A stretch of 64,000 nt of DNA from the NCBI GenBank assembly GCA_032207245.1, contig CM063507.1, forward strand, positions 89,527,963 through 89,591,962. The letters run 5' to 3'. Shown piece after piece: positions 1-12,600 of this stretch (its first letter is position 1; every line of letters begins with the position of its first letter). The notes below the pieces were generated by a model that was not told the origin of the DNA, ran no database searches, and saw nothing but the letters and a program-made list of their open reading frames with translations. A program made the translations under genes and the position numbers. The stretch is from Pardosa pseudoannulata. Taxonomy: Eukaryota; Arthropoda; Arachnida; Araneae; Lycosidae.

Positions 1-362
1 TACTTATTTTCAAGGCGTACTTTCTGTATTAATATACTTTTTACAATATTTTCTCCGATACTTTGACATTTAAACACCCATAACTCACATCTAATTCAAC
101 TAAATTTATTAATATTATATATGGGCGTATAGGTCTACTTAAGAGGAAAAGTCTATAACATATTTGTTTGATTTTAAAATAGTTTACTCATTTTCAAAGC
201 ATGCCTTCTGTGTTATAATAATTTTTACGGTATTTTTTCCGATACTTTGACATGAGGACACCCATAACTCACATCTATCTCAAATAAATAAATTAATATT
301 ATACATGGGTGTGGTGGTCTGTTCAAGAGAAACACGTCTGTACCACATTTGTTTCATTTAAA
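1..362 (+). repeat. Diverged edge monomers of the 184-bp satellite, + orientation
   Basis: About two monomers of the same satellite that fills the window, recognisable by the GGGCGT...GGTCT block, the ACATTTGTTT block and CTTCTGTGTTA. They carry many substitutions. The segment equivalent to the CENP-B-like motif reads as ATACTTTGACAT plus variable bases (about positions 60 and 244). Spacing between equivalent points is about 184 bp. Divergence at an array margin is the usual pattern when central monomers are homogenised and edge monomers are not. No gene is seen here. Confidence 0.85.
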
Positions 363-1512
363 AAACACCGTAAAAATTATATTAACACCGAAGGCACGAT
401 TTAAATTTCAGTAAATTATTTTAAAGTCAAACAAATGTGATATAGATATACTCCCCTTGAATGGACCTACACGCAGATATATAATACTAATTAATTTACT
501 TGAATTAAGTGTGAGTTATATGTGTCCCCATTTAAACGAATCGGAAAAAATACCGTAAAAATTATATTAACACAGACGGCAAGCTTTGAAGTTGAGTAAA
601 TTATTTTAAAGTCAAACAAATGTGATATAGACGTGTTCCACTTGAATAGACCTACACGCCCATATATAATATTAATTAATTTACTTGAATTTAGTGTGAG
701 TTATCTGTGTCCATATTTAAATGAATCGGAAAAAATACAGTAAAATTTATATTAACACAGAAGGCAAGCTTTGAAGGTTAGTAAATTATTTTAAAGTCTA
801 ACAAATGTGATATAGACGTGTTCCCCTTGAATAGACCTACACGCCCATATATAATATTAATTTACTTGAGTTATGTGTGTGTTAAGGGTGTCACCATTTC
901 AAAGAATAGGAAAAAATACCGTAAAAATTATATTAACACAGAAGGCACGATTTGAAGTTGAGTAAATTATTTTAAAGTGAAACAAATGTGATATAGACGT
1001 GTTCCACTTGAAAAGACCTACACGCCCATATATAATATTAATTAATTTAATTGAGTTAGGTGTGTGTTATGGGTGTCACCATTTCAACGAATCGGAAAAA
1101 ATACCGTAAAAATTATATTAACACAGACGGCAAGCTTTGAAGTTGAGTAAATTATTTTAAAGTGAAACAAATGTGATATAGGCGTGTTCCCCTTGAACAG
1201 ACCTACACGCCCATATATAATATTAATTAATTTAATTGAGTTAGGTGTGTGTTATGGGTGTCACCATTTCAACGAATAGGAAAAAATACCGTAAAAATTA
1301 TATTAACACAGACGGCAAGCGTTGAAGTTGAGTAAATTATTTTAAAGTGAAACAAATGTGATATAGACGTGTTCCACTTGAATAGACCTACACGCCCATA
1401 TATAATATTAATTAATTTACTTGAGTTAATTGTGAGTTATCTGTGTCCCCATTTAAACGAATCAGAAAAAATACCGTAAAAATTATATTAACACAGACTG
1501 CAAGCTTTCAAG
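363..1512 (-). repeat. Diverged edge satellite block in inverted orientation
   Basis: About six monomers in - orientation, marked by TACCGTAAAAATTATATTAA at about 551, 736 (variant), 917, 1102, 1287 and 1472, a spacing of 181-185 bp. They differ from the main arrays in shared ways: ACAGACGGCAAGC instead of ACAGATGGCGCTC, and AAAGTCAAAC or AAAGTGAAAC instead of AAAAGCAAAC. This marks a separate local subfamily. The switch from + to - near 358-366 falls in an A-run. No coding sequence is supported. Confidence 0.85.
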
Positions 1513-1542
1513 TTGGGTATGTCGGCGTTGGGTATATGGGCG
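1513..1542. repeat. Orientation-switch junction with a 15-bp tandem near-duplication
   Basis: Two 15-bp near copies, TTGGGTATGTCGGCG (1513-1527) and TTGGGTATATGGGCG (1528-1542), sit exactly where - oriented monomers change to + oriented ones. The second copy runs into the normal monomer block GGGCGTGTCGGTC. A short templated duplication at a rearrangement breakpoint is typical of end-joining repair; this mechanism is inferred. Confidence 0.7.
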
Positions 1543-1727
1543 TGTCGGTCAATTCAAAAGGAACACGTCTATACTACATTTGATTGAGTTTAAAATAATT
1601 TACTTAACTTCAAAGAGCGCCATCTGTGTTAATAAAATTTTGTGGTATTTTTTCCGTTTCGTTGAAATGGGGACACAGATAACTCATACCAAACTCAAGT
1701 AAATTAATTAATTATACATATGGGCGT

Positions 1728-3204
1728 GTACGTCTCTTCAAGTGGAACAAGTCTATATCACATTTGTTTGCTTTTAAAATAATTTACTGAACTTCAAAGA
1801 GCGCCATCTGTGTTAATAAAACTTTTGTGGTATTTTTTAAAATTCGTTGAAATGGGGGCACAGATAACTCACACCTAACTCATGTAAATTAATTAATATT
1901 ATGTATGGCCGTGTAGGTCTATTCAAGTGGAACACGTCTATACTACATTTGATTGAGTTTAAAATAATTTATTAACTTCAAACAGCGCCATCTGTGTTAA
2001 TATAATTTTTGTGGTATATTTTCCGATTCGTTGAAATGGGGTCACAGATAACTCATACCTAACTCAAGTAAATTATATAATATTATATATGGGCTTGTAG
2101 GTCTATTCAAGTTTAACACGTCTATACTATATTCTATTGAGTTTAAAATAATTTACTTAACTTCATAGAGCGCCATCTGTGTTAATATAATTTTTACGGT
2201 ATTATTTCCGAATCGTTGAAATGGGGACACAGATAACTCATACCTACCTCAAGGAAATTAATTAATATTATATATGGGCGTGTCGATCTATTCAAGTGGA
2301 ACACTTCTATACTACATTTGATTGAGTTGAAACTAATTTACTTAACTTCAAAGAGCGCCATCTGTGTTAATATAATTTTTACAGTATTTTTTCCGAATCG
2401 TTTAAATGGGGACACAGATAACTCATACCTAAAACAAGTAAATTAATTAATATCATAAATGGGCGTGTAGGTCTATTCAAGTGGAACACGTCTATACTAC
2501 ATTTGATTGAGTTTAAAATAATTTATTAACTTCAAACAGCGCCATCTGTGTTAATATAATTTTTGTGGTATTTTTTCCGATTCGTTGAAATGGGGTCACA
2601 GATAACTCATACCTAACTCAAGTAAATTATATAATATTATATATGGGCTTGTAGGTCTATTCAAGTTTAACACGTCTATACTACATTCTATTGAGTTTAA
2701 AATAATTTACTTAACTTCATAGAGCGCCATCTGTGTTAATATAATTTTTACGGTATTTTTTCCGAATCGTTGAAATGGGGACACAGATAACTCATACCTA
2801 ACTCAAGTAAATTAATTAATATTATATATGGGCGTGTCGATCTATTCAAGTGGAACACTTCTATACTACATTTGATTGAGTTGAAACTAATTTACTTAAC
2901 TTCAAAGAGCGCCATCTGTGTTAATATAATTTTTACAGTATTTTTTCCGAATCGTTTAAATGGGGACACAGATAACTCATACCTAAAACAAGTAAATTAA
3001 TTAATATTATATATGGGCGTGTCGGTCTATTCAAGTGGAACACGTCTAAACTACATTTGATAGAGTTTAAAATAATTTACTTAACTTCAAACAGCGCCAT
3101 CTGTGTTAATAAAATTTTGTTCTATTTTTTCCGTTTCGTTGAAATGGGGACACAGATAACTCATACCTAACTCAAGTAAATTAATTAATTATACATATGG
3201 GCGT
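1728..3204 (+). repeat. Eight-monomer higher-order repeat unit (5-mer with a 3-monomer duplication)
   Basis: The marker GTACGTCT, which follows ATTATACATATGGGCGT, occurs at 1728 and again at 3205, a spacing of 1477 bp or eight monomers. Internal variants in order include TTAAAATTCG with GGGGGCACAG, GGGGTCACAG, AGTTTAACACG, GTTGAAACTAATTT and CTAAAACAAG. The reverse complements of these variants occur in matching order in the 5-monomer units of the - array. The difference of three monomers is explained by the duplication at 1911-3018. Confidence 0.75.
1911..3018 (+). repeat. Tandem duplication of a 554-bp satellite trimer
   Basis: Units 1911-2464 and 2465-3018 are nearly identical over three monomers. 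Each carries, in order, GGGGTCACAG, ATTATATAATATTATATATG with GGGCTTGTAGG (2091 and 2645), AGTTTAACACG, GCGTGTCGATC with AACACTTCTA, GTTGAAACTAATTT, ATCGTTTAAATGG and CTAAAACAAG. The offset is 554 bp at every marker. This is direct evidence for unequal exchange in three-monomer steps. Confidence 0.85.
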
Positions 3205-6200
3205 GTACGTCTCTTCAAGTGGAACAAGTCTATATCACATTTGTTTGCTTTTAAAATAATTTACAGAACTTCATAGAGCGCCATCTGTGTTAATAAAATT
3301 TTTGTGGTATTTTTTAAAATTCGTTGAAATGGGGACACAGATAACTCACACCTAACTCATGTAAATTAATTAATATTATGTATGGGCGTGTAGGTCTATT
3401 CAAGTGGAACATGTCTATACTACATTTGATTCAGTTAAAAATAATTTACTTAACTTCAAAGAGCGCCATCTGTGTTAATAAAATTTTGTGGTATTTTTTC
3501 CGTTTCGTTGAAATGGGGACACAGATAACTCATACCTAACTCAAGTAAATTAATTAATATTACATATGGGCGTGTAGGTCTCTTCAAGTGGAACAATTCT
3601 ATATCACATTTGTTTGCTTTTAAAATAATTTACTGAACTTCAAAGAGCGCCATCTGTGTTAATAAAATTTTTGTGGTATTTTTTAAAATTCGTTGAAATG
3701 GGGACACAGATAACTCACACCTAACTCAAGTAAATTAATTAATATCATAAATGGGCGTGTAGGTCTATTCAAGTGGAACACGTCTATACTACATTTGATT
3801 GAGTTTAAAATAATTTATTAACTTCAAACAGCGCCATCTGTGTTAATATAATTTTTGTGGTATATTTTCCGATTCGTTGAAATGGGGTCACAGATAACTC
3901 ATACCTAACTCAAGTAAATTATATAATATTATATATGGGCTTGTAGGTCTATTCAAGTTTAACACGTCTATACTACATTCTATTGAGTTTAAAATAATTT
4001 ACTTAACTTCATAGAGCGCCATCTGTGTTAATATAATTTTTACGGTATTTTTTCCGAATCGTTGAAATGGGGACACAGATAACTCATACCTAACTCAAGT
4101 AAATTAATTAATATTATATATGGGCGTGTCGATCTATTCAAGTGGAACACTTCTATACTACATTTGATAGAGTTTAAAATAATTTACTTAACTTCAAACA
4201 GCGCCATCTGTGTTAATAAAATTTTGTTCTATTTTTTCCGTTTCGTTGAAATGGGGACACAGATAACTCATACCTAACTCAAGTAAATTAATTAATATTA
4301 CATATGGGCGTGTAGGTCTCTTCAAGCGGAACACGTCTATATCACATTTGTTTGCTTTTAAAATAATTTACTGAACTTCAAAGAGCGCCATCTGTGTTAA
4401 TAAAATTTTTGTGGTATTTTTTCCGATTCGTTGAAATGGGGACACAGATAACTCACACCTAACTCAAGTAAATTAATTAATATCATAAATGGGCGTGTAG
4501 GTCTATTCAAGTGGAACACGTCTATACTACATTTGATTGAGTTTAAAATAATTTATTAACTTCAAACAGCGCCATCTGTGTTAATATAATTTTTGTGGTA
4601 TTTTTTCCGATTCGTTGAAATGGGGACACAGATAACTCATACCTAACTCAAGTAAATTAATTAATATTATATATGGGCTTGTAGGTCTATTCAAGTTTAA
4701 CACGTCTATACTACATTCTATTGAGTTTAAAATAATTTACTTAACTTCATAGAGCGCCATCTGTGTTAATATAATTTTTACGGTATTTTTTCCGAATCGT
4801 TGAAATGGGGACACAGATAACTCATACCTAAAACAAGTAAATTAATTAATATTATATATGGGCGTGTCGGTCTATTCAAGTGGAACACGTCTAAACTACA
4901 TTTGATAGAGTTTAAAATAATTTACTTAACTTCAAACAGCGCCATCTGTGTTAATAAAATTTTGTTCTATTTTTTCCGTTTCGTTGAAATGGGGACACAG
5001 ATAACTCATACCTAACTCAAGTAAATTAATTAATATTACATATGGGCGTGTAGGTCTCTTCAAGCGGAACACGTCTATATCACATTTGTTTGTTTTTAAA
5101 ATAATTTACTGAACTTCAAAGAGCGCCATCTGTGTTAATAAAATTTTTGTGGTATTTTTTCCGATTCGTTGAAATGGGGACACAGATATCTCACACCTAA
5201 CTCAAGTAAATTAATTAATATTACATATGGGCGTGTAGGTCTCTTCAAGTGGAACAATTCTATATCACATTTGTTTGCTTTTAAAATAATTTACTGAACT
5301 TCAAAGAGCGCCATCTGTGTTAATAAAATTTTGTGGTATATTTTAAAATTCGTTGAAATGGGGGCACAGATAACTCACACCTAACTCATGTAAATTAATT
5401 AATATTACATATGGGCGTGTAGGTCTCTTCAAGCGGAACACGTCTATATCACATTTGTTTGTTTTTAAAATAATTTACTGAACTTCAAAGAGCGCCATCT
5501 GTGTTAATAAAATTTTTGTGGGTTTTTTTCCGATTCGTTGAAATGGGGACACAGATAATTCACACCTAACTCAAGTAAATTAATTAATATTATATCTGGG
5601 CGTGTCGGTCTATTCAAGTGGAACACGTCTAAACTACATTTGATAGAGTTTAAAATAATTTACTTAACTTCAAACAGCGCCATCTGTGTTAATAAAATTT
5701 TATTCTAATTTTTCCGTTTCGTTTAAATGGGGACACAGATAACTCATACCTAACTCAAGTAAATTAATTAATATTACATATGGGCGTGTAGGTCTCTTCA
5801 AGCGGAACACGTCTATATCACATTTGTTTGTTTTTAAAATTATTTACTGAACTTCAAAGAGCGCCATCTGTGTTAATAAAATTTTTGTGGTATTTTTTCC
5901 GATTCGTTGAAATGGGGACACAGATATCTCACACCTAACTCAAGTAAATTAATTAATATCATAAATGGGCGTGTAGGTCTATTCAAGTGGAACACGTCTA
6001 TACTACATTTGATTGAGTTTAAAATAATTTATTAACTTCAAACAGCGCCATCTGTGTTAATATAATTTTTGTGGTATATTTTCCGATTCGTTGAAATGGG
6101 GTCACAGATAACTCATACCTAACTCAAGTAAATTAATTAATATTATATATGGGCGTGTCGGTCTATTCAAGTGGAACACGTCTATACTACATTTGATTGA

Positions 6201-9200
6201 GTTTAAAATAATTTACTTAACTTCATAGAGCGCCATCTGTGTTAATATAATTTTTACGGTATTTTTTCCGAATCGTTGAAATGGGGACACAGATAACTCA
6301 TACCTAACTCAAGTAAATTAATTAATATTATATATGGGCGTGTCGGTCTATTCAAGTGGAACACGTCTATACTACATTCTATTGAGTTTAAAATAATTTA
6401 CTTAACTTCAAACAGCGCCATCTGTGTTAATAAAATTTTGTGGTATTTTTTCCGAATCGTTGAAATGGGGACACAGATAACTCATACCTAACTCAAGTAA
6501 ATTAATTAATATTATATATGGGCGTGTCGGTCTATTCAAGTGGAACACGTCTATATCACATTTGTTTGCTTTTAAAATAATTTACTGAACTTCAAAGAGC
6601 GCCATCTGTGTTAATAAAATTTTGTGGTATATTTTAAAATTCGTTGAAATGGGGGCACAGATAACTCACACCTAACTCATGTAAATTAATTAATATTACA
6701 TATGGGCGTGTAGGTCTCTTCAAGCGGAACACGTCTATATCACATTTGTTTGTTTTAAAATAATTTACTGAACTTCAAAGAGCGCCATCTGTGTTAATAA
6801 AATTTTGTGGTATTTTTTCCGTTTCGTTGAAATGGGGACACAGATAACTCATACCTAACTCAAGTAAATTAATTAATATTACATATGGGCGTGTAGGTCG
6901 CTTCAAGTGGAACACGTCTATATCACATTTGTTTGTTTTTAAAATAATTTACTGAACTTCAAAGAGCGCCATCTTTTTTAATAAAATTTTTGTGGTATTT
7001 TTTCCGAATCGTTGAAATGGGGACACAGATAACTCACACCTAACTCATGTAAATTAATTAATATTATGTATGGGCGTGTCGGACTATTCAAGTGGAACAC
7101 GTCTATACTACATTTGATTGAGTTTAAAATAATTTACTGAACTTCAAAGAGCGCCATCTGTGTAAATAAAATTTTTGTGGTATTTTTTCCGTTTCGTTGA
7201 AATGGGGACACAGATAACTCATACCTAACTCAAGTAAATTAATTAATATTACATATGGGCGTGTAGGTCTCTTCAAGTGGAACACGTCTATATCACATTT
7301 GTTTGCTTTTAAAATAATTTACTGAACTTCAAAGAGCACCATCTGTGTTAATAAAATTTTGTGGTATTTTTTCCGATTCGTTGAAATGTCGACACAGATA
7401 TCTCACACCTAACTCAAGTAAATTAATTAATATCATAAATGGGCGTGTAGGTCTATTCAAGTGGAACACGTCTATACTACATTTGATTGAGTTTAAAATA
7501 ATTTACTTAACTTCAAACAGCGCCATCTGTGTTAATAAAATTTTTGTGGTATTTTTTCCGATTCGTTGAAATGGGGACACAGATAACTCACACCTAACTC
7601 AAGTAAATTAATTAATATTATGTATGGCCGTGTAGGTCTATTCAAGTGGAACACGTCTATACTACATTCTATTGAGTTTAAAATAATTTACTTAACTTCA
7701 TAGAGCGCCATCTGTGTTAATATAATTTTTATGGTATTTTTTCCGAATCGTTGAAATGGGGACACAGATAACTCATACCTAACTCAAGTAAATTAATTAA
7801 TATTATATATGGGCGTGTCGGTCTATTCAAGTGGAACACGTCTAAACTACATTTGATAGAGTTTAAAATAATTTACTTAACTTCAAACAGCGCCATCTGT
7901 GTTAATAAAATTTTGTTCTATTTTTTTCAATTTCGTTGAAATGGGGACACAGATAACTCATACCTAACTCAAGTAAATTAATTAATATTACATATGGGCG
8001 TGTAGGTCTCTTCAAGCGGAACACGTCTATATCACATTTGTTTGTTTTTAAAATAATTTACTGAACTTCAAAGAGCGCCATCTGTGTTAATAAAATTTTT
8101 GTGGTATTTTTTCCGATTCGTTGAAATGGGGACACAGATAACTCACACCTAACTCAAGTAAATTAATTAATATTATATATGGGCGTGTAGGTCTATTAAA
8201 GTGGAACACGTCTATATCACATTTGTTTGACTTTAAAATAATTAACTGAACTTCAAAGAGCGCCATCTGTGTTAATAAAATTTTGTGGTATTTTTTCCGT
8301 TTCGTTGAAATGGGGGGCACAGTTAACACACACCTAACTCAAGTAAATTAATTAATATTATATATGGGCGTGTAGGTCTATTCAAGTGGAACACGTCTAT
8401 ATCACATTTGTTTGACTTTAAAATAATTTACTGAACTTCAAAGAGCGCCATCTGTGTTAATAAAATTTTGTGGTATATTTTCTCGTTTCGTTGAAATGGG
8501 GACACAGATAACTCATACCTAACTCAAGTAAATTAATTAATATTACATATGGGCGTGTAGGTCTCTTCAAGCGGAACACGTCTATATCACATTTGTTTGT
8601 TTTTAAAATAATTTACTGAACTTCAAAGAGCGCCATCTGTGTTAATATAATTTTTGTGGTATTTTTTCCGATTCGTTGAAATGGGGACACAGATAACTCA
8701 CACCTAACTCAAGTAAATTAATTAATATTATGTATGGGCGTGTAGGTCTATTCAAGTGGAACACGTCTATACTACATTTGTTTGCTTTTAAAATAATTTA
8801 CTTAACTTCAAAGAGCGCCATCTGTGTTAATATAATTTTTGTGGTATTTTTTCCGTTTCGTTGAAATGGGGACACAGATAACTCATACCTAACTCAAGTA
8901 AATTAATTAATATTACATATGGGCGTGTAGGTCTCTTCAAGTGGAACACGTCTATATCACATTTGTTTGTTTTTAAAATAATTTACTGAACTTCAAAGAG
9001 CGCCATCTGTGTTAATAAAATTTTTGTGGTATTTTTTAAAATTCGTTGAAATGGGGACACAGATAACTCATACCTAACTCAAGTAAATTAATTAATATTA
9101 TATATGGGCGTGTCGGTCTATTCAAGTGGAACACGTCTATACTACATTTGATAGAGTTTAAAATAATTTACTTAACTTCAAACAGCGCCATCTGTGTTAA

Positions 9201-9593
9201 TAAAATTTTGTTCTATTTTTTCCGTTTCGTTGAAATGGGGACACAGATAACTCATACCTAACTCAAGTAAATTAATTAATATTACATATGGGCGTGTAGG
9301 TCTCTTCAAGTGGAACACGTCTATATCACATTTGTTTGTTTTTAAAATAATTTACTGAACTTCAAAGAGCGCCATCTGTGTTAATAAAATTTTTGTGGTA
9401 TTTTTTCCGATTCGTTGAAATGGGGACACAGATAATTCACACCTAACTCAAGTAAATTAATTAATATCATAAATGGGCGTGTAGGTCTATTCAAGTGGAA
9501 CACGTCTATACTACATTTGATTGAGTTTAAAATAATTTACTTAACTTCAAAGAGCGCCATCTGTGTTAATAAAATTTTGTGGTATTTTTTCCG

Positions 9594-9610
9594 TTTCGTT
9601 GAAATGGGGA
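9594..9610 (+). other. CENP-B-box-like motif (representative copy)
   Basis: TTTCGTTGAAATGGGGA. The mammalian CENP-B box is YTTCGTTGGAARCGGGA. They agree at 14 of 17 positions and differ at positions 9, 12 and 13. Of the nine core positions (TTCG, A10, C13, GGG) only C13 differs. The motif recurs once per monomer; variants begin ATTCG (after CCG or AAAA), and a minority read AATCG, which breaks the core. Whether any protein binds it in this organism is unknown. Independent pogo-derived proteins could, or the match could be coincidental. Confidence 0.5.
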
Positions 9611-12600
9611 CACAGATAACTCATACCTAACTCAAGTAAATTAATTAATATTATATATGGGCGTGTAGGTCTATTCAAGTGGAACACGTCTATACTACAT
9701 TTGATTGCTTTTAAAATAATTTACTTAACTTCAAAGAGCGCCATCTGTGTTAATAAAATTTTGTGGTATTTTTAAATTTTCGTTGAAATGGGGACACAGA
9801 TAACTCATACCTAACTCAAGTAAATTAATTAATATTATATATGGGCGTGTCGGTCTATTCAAGTGGAACACGTCTATACTACATTTGATAGAGTTTAAAA
9901 TAATTTACTTAACTTCAAACAGCGCCATCTGTGTTAATAAAATTTTTGTGGTATTTTTTCCGTTTCGTTGAAATGGGGACACAGATAACTCATACCTAAC
10001 TCAAGTAAATTAATTAATATTACATATGGGCGTGTAGGTCTCTTCAAGCGGAACACGTCTATATCACATTTGTTTGTTTTTAAAATAATTTACTGAACTT
10101 CAAAGAGCGCCATCTGTGTTAATAAAATTTTGTGGTATTTTTTCCGATTCGTTGAAATGGGGACACAGATAACTCACACCTAACTCAAGTAAATTAATTA
10201 ATATTATATATGGGCGTGTCGGTCTATTCAAGTGGAACACGTCTATACTACATTTGATAGAGTTTAAAATAATTTACTTAACTTCAAACAGCGCCATCTG
10301 TGTTAATAAAATTTTGTTCTATTTTTTCCGTTTCGTTGAAATGGGGACACAGATAACTCATACCTAACTCATGTAAATTAATTAATATTATGTATGGGCG
10401 TGTAGGTCTATTCAAGTGGAACACGTCTATATCACATTTGTTTGCTTTTAAAATAATTTACTGAACTTCAAAGAGCGCCATCTGTGTTAATAAAATTTTG
10501 TGGTATTTTTTAAAATTCGTTGAAATGGGGACACAGATAACTCACACCTAACTCATGTAAATTAATTAATATTACATATGGGCGTGTAGGTCTCTTCAAG
10601 CGGAACACGTCTATATCACATTTGTTTGTTTTTAAAATAATTTACTGCACTTCAAACAGCGCCATCTGTGTTAATAAAATTTTGTGGTATTTTTTCCGTT
10701 TCGTTGAAATGGGGACACAGATAACTCATACCTAACTCAAGTAAATTAATTAATATTACATATGGGCGTGTAGGTCTCTTCAAGTGGAACACGTCTATAT
10801 CACATTTGTTTGTTTTTAAAATAATTTACTGAACTTCAAAGAGCGCCATCTGTGTTAATAAAATTTTTGTGGTATTTTTTAAAATTCGTTGAAATGGGGA
10901 CACAGATAACTCACACCTAACTCAAGTAAATTAATTAATATTATGTATGGGCGTGTAGGTCTATTCAAGTGGAACACGTCTATACTACATTTGTTTGAGT
11001 TTAAAATAATTTACTTAACTTCAAAGAGCGCCATCTGTGTTAATAAAATTTTGTGGTATTTTTTCCGATTCGTTGAAATGGGGACACAGATAACTCATAC
11101 CTAACTCAAGTAAATTAATTAATATTACATATGGGCGTGTAGGTCTATTCAAGTGGAACACGTCTATATCACATTTGTTTGTTTTTAAAATAATTTACTT
11201 AACTTAAAAGAGCGCCATCTGTGTTAATAAAATTTTGTGGTATATTTTAAAATTCGTTGAAATGGGGACACAGATAACTCATACCTAACTCAAGTAAATT
11301 AATTAATATTATATATGGGCGTGTCGGTCTATTCAAGTGGAACACGTCTAAACTACATTTGATTGAGTTTAAAATAATTTATTAACTTCAAACAGCGCCA
11401 TCTGTGTTAATAAAATTTTGTTCTATTTTTTCCGTTTCGTTGAAATGGGGACACAGATAACTCATACCTAACTCAAGTAAATTAATTAATATTATATATG
11501 GGCGTGTCGGTCTATTCAAGTGGAACACGTCTATACTACATTTGATTGAGTTTAAAATAATTTACTTAACTTCAAAGAGCGCCATCTGTGTTAATAAAAT
11601 TTTGTGGTATTTTTTCCGTTTCGTTGAAATGGGGACACAGATAACTCATACCTAACTCAAGTAAATTAATTAATATTATATATGGGCGTGTCGGTCTATT
11701 CAAGTGGAACACGTCTAAACTACATTTGATTGAGTTTAAAATAATTTATTAACTTCAAACAGCGCCATCTGTGTTAATATAATTTTTGTGGTATTTTTTC
11801 CGTTTCGTTGAAATGGGGACACAGATAACTCATACCTAACTCAAGTAAATTAATTAATATTATATATGGGCGTGTAGGTCTATTCAAGTGGAACACGTCT
11901 ATATCACATTTGTTTGCTTTTAAAATAATTTACTAAACTTCAAAGAGCGCCATCTGTGTTAATATAATTTTTGTGGTATTTTTTCCGATTCGTTGAAATG
12001 GGGACACAGATAACTCATACCTAACTCAAGTAAATTAATTAATATTACATATGGGCGTGTAGGTCGCTTCAAGTGGAACACGTCTATATCACATTTGTTT
12101 GTTTTTAAAATAATTTACTGAACTTCAAAGAGCGCCATCTGTGTTAATAAAATTTTTGTGGTATTTTTTCCGTTTCGTTGAAATGGGGACACAGATAACT
12201 CATACCTAACTCAAGTAAATTAATTAATATTACATATGGGCGTGTAGGTCTCTTCAAGTGGAACACGTCTATATCACATTTGTTTGTTTTTAAAATAATT
12301 TACTGAACTTCAAAGAGCGCCATCTGTGTTAATAAAATTTTTGTGGTATTTTTTAAAATTCGTTGAAATGGGGACACAGATAACTCACACCTAACTCAAG
12401 TAAATTAATTAATATTATATATGGGCGTGTCGGTCAATTCAAGTGGAACACGTCTATACTACATTTGATTGAGTTTAAAATAATTTACTTAACTTCAAAG
12501 AGCGCCATCTGTGTTAATAAAATTTTGTGGTATTTTTTCCGTTTCGTTGAAATGGGGACACAGATAACTCATACCTAACTCAAGTAAATTAATTAATATT

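Noticed and set aside
7345..8329. Small open frames of 74-80 codons in the satellite (also near 23995 and 45640)
   Set aside because: They are simply translations of satellite monomers that happen to lack stops in one frame; no protein motif, and the encoded peptides repeat the monomer.
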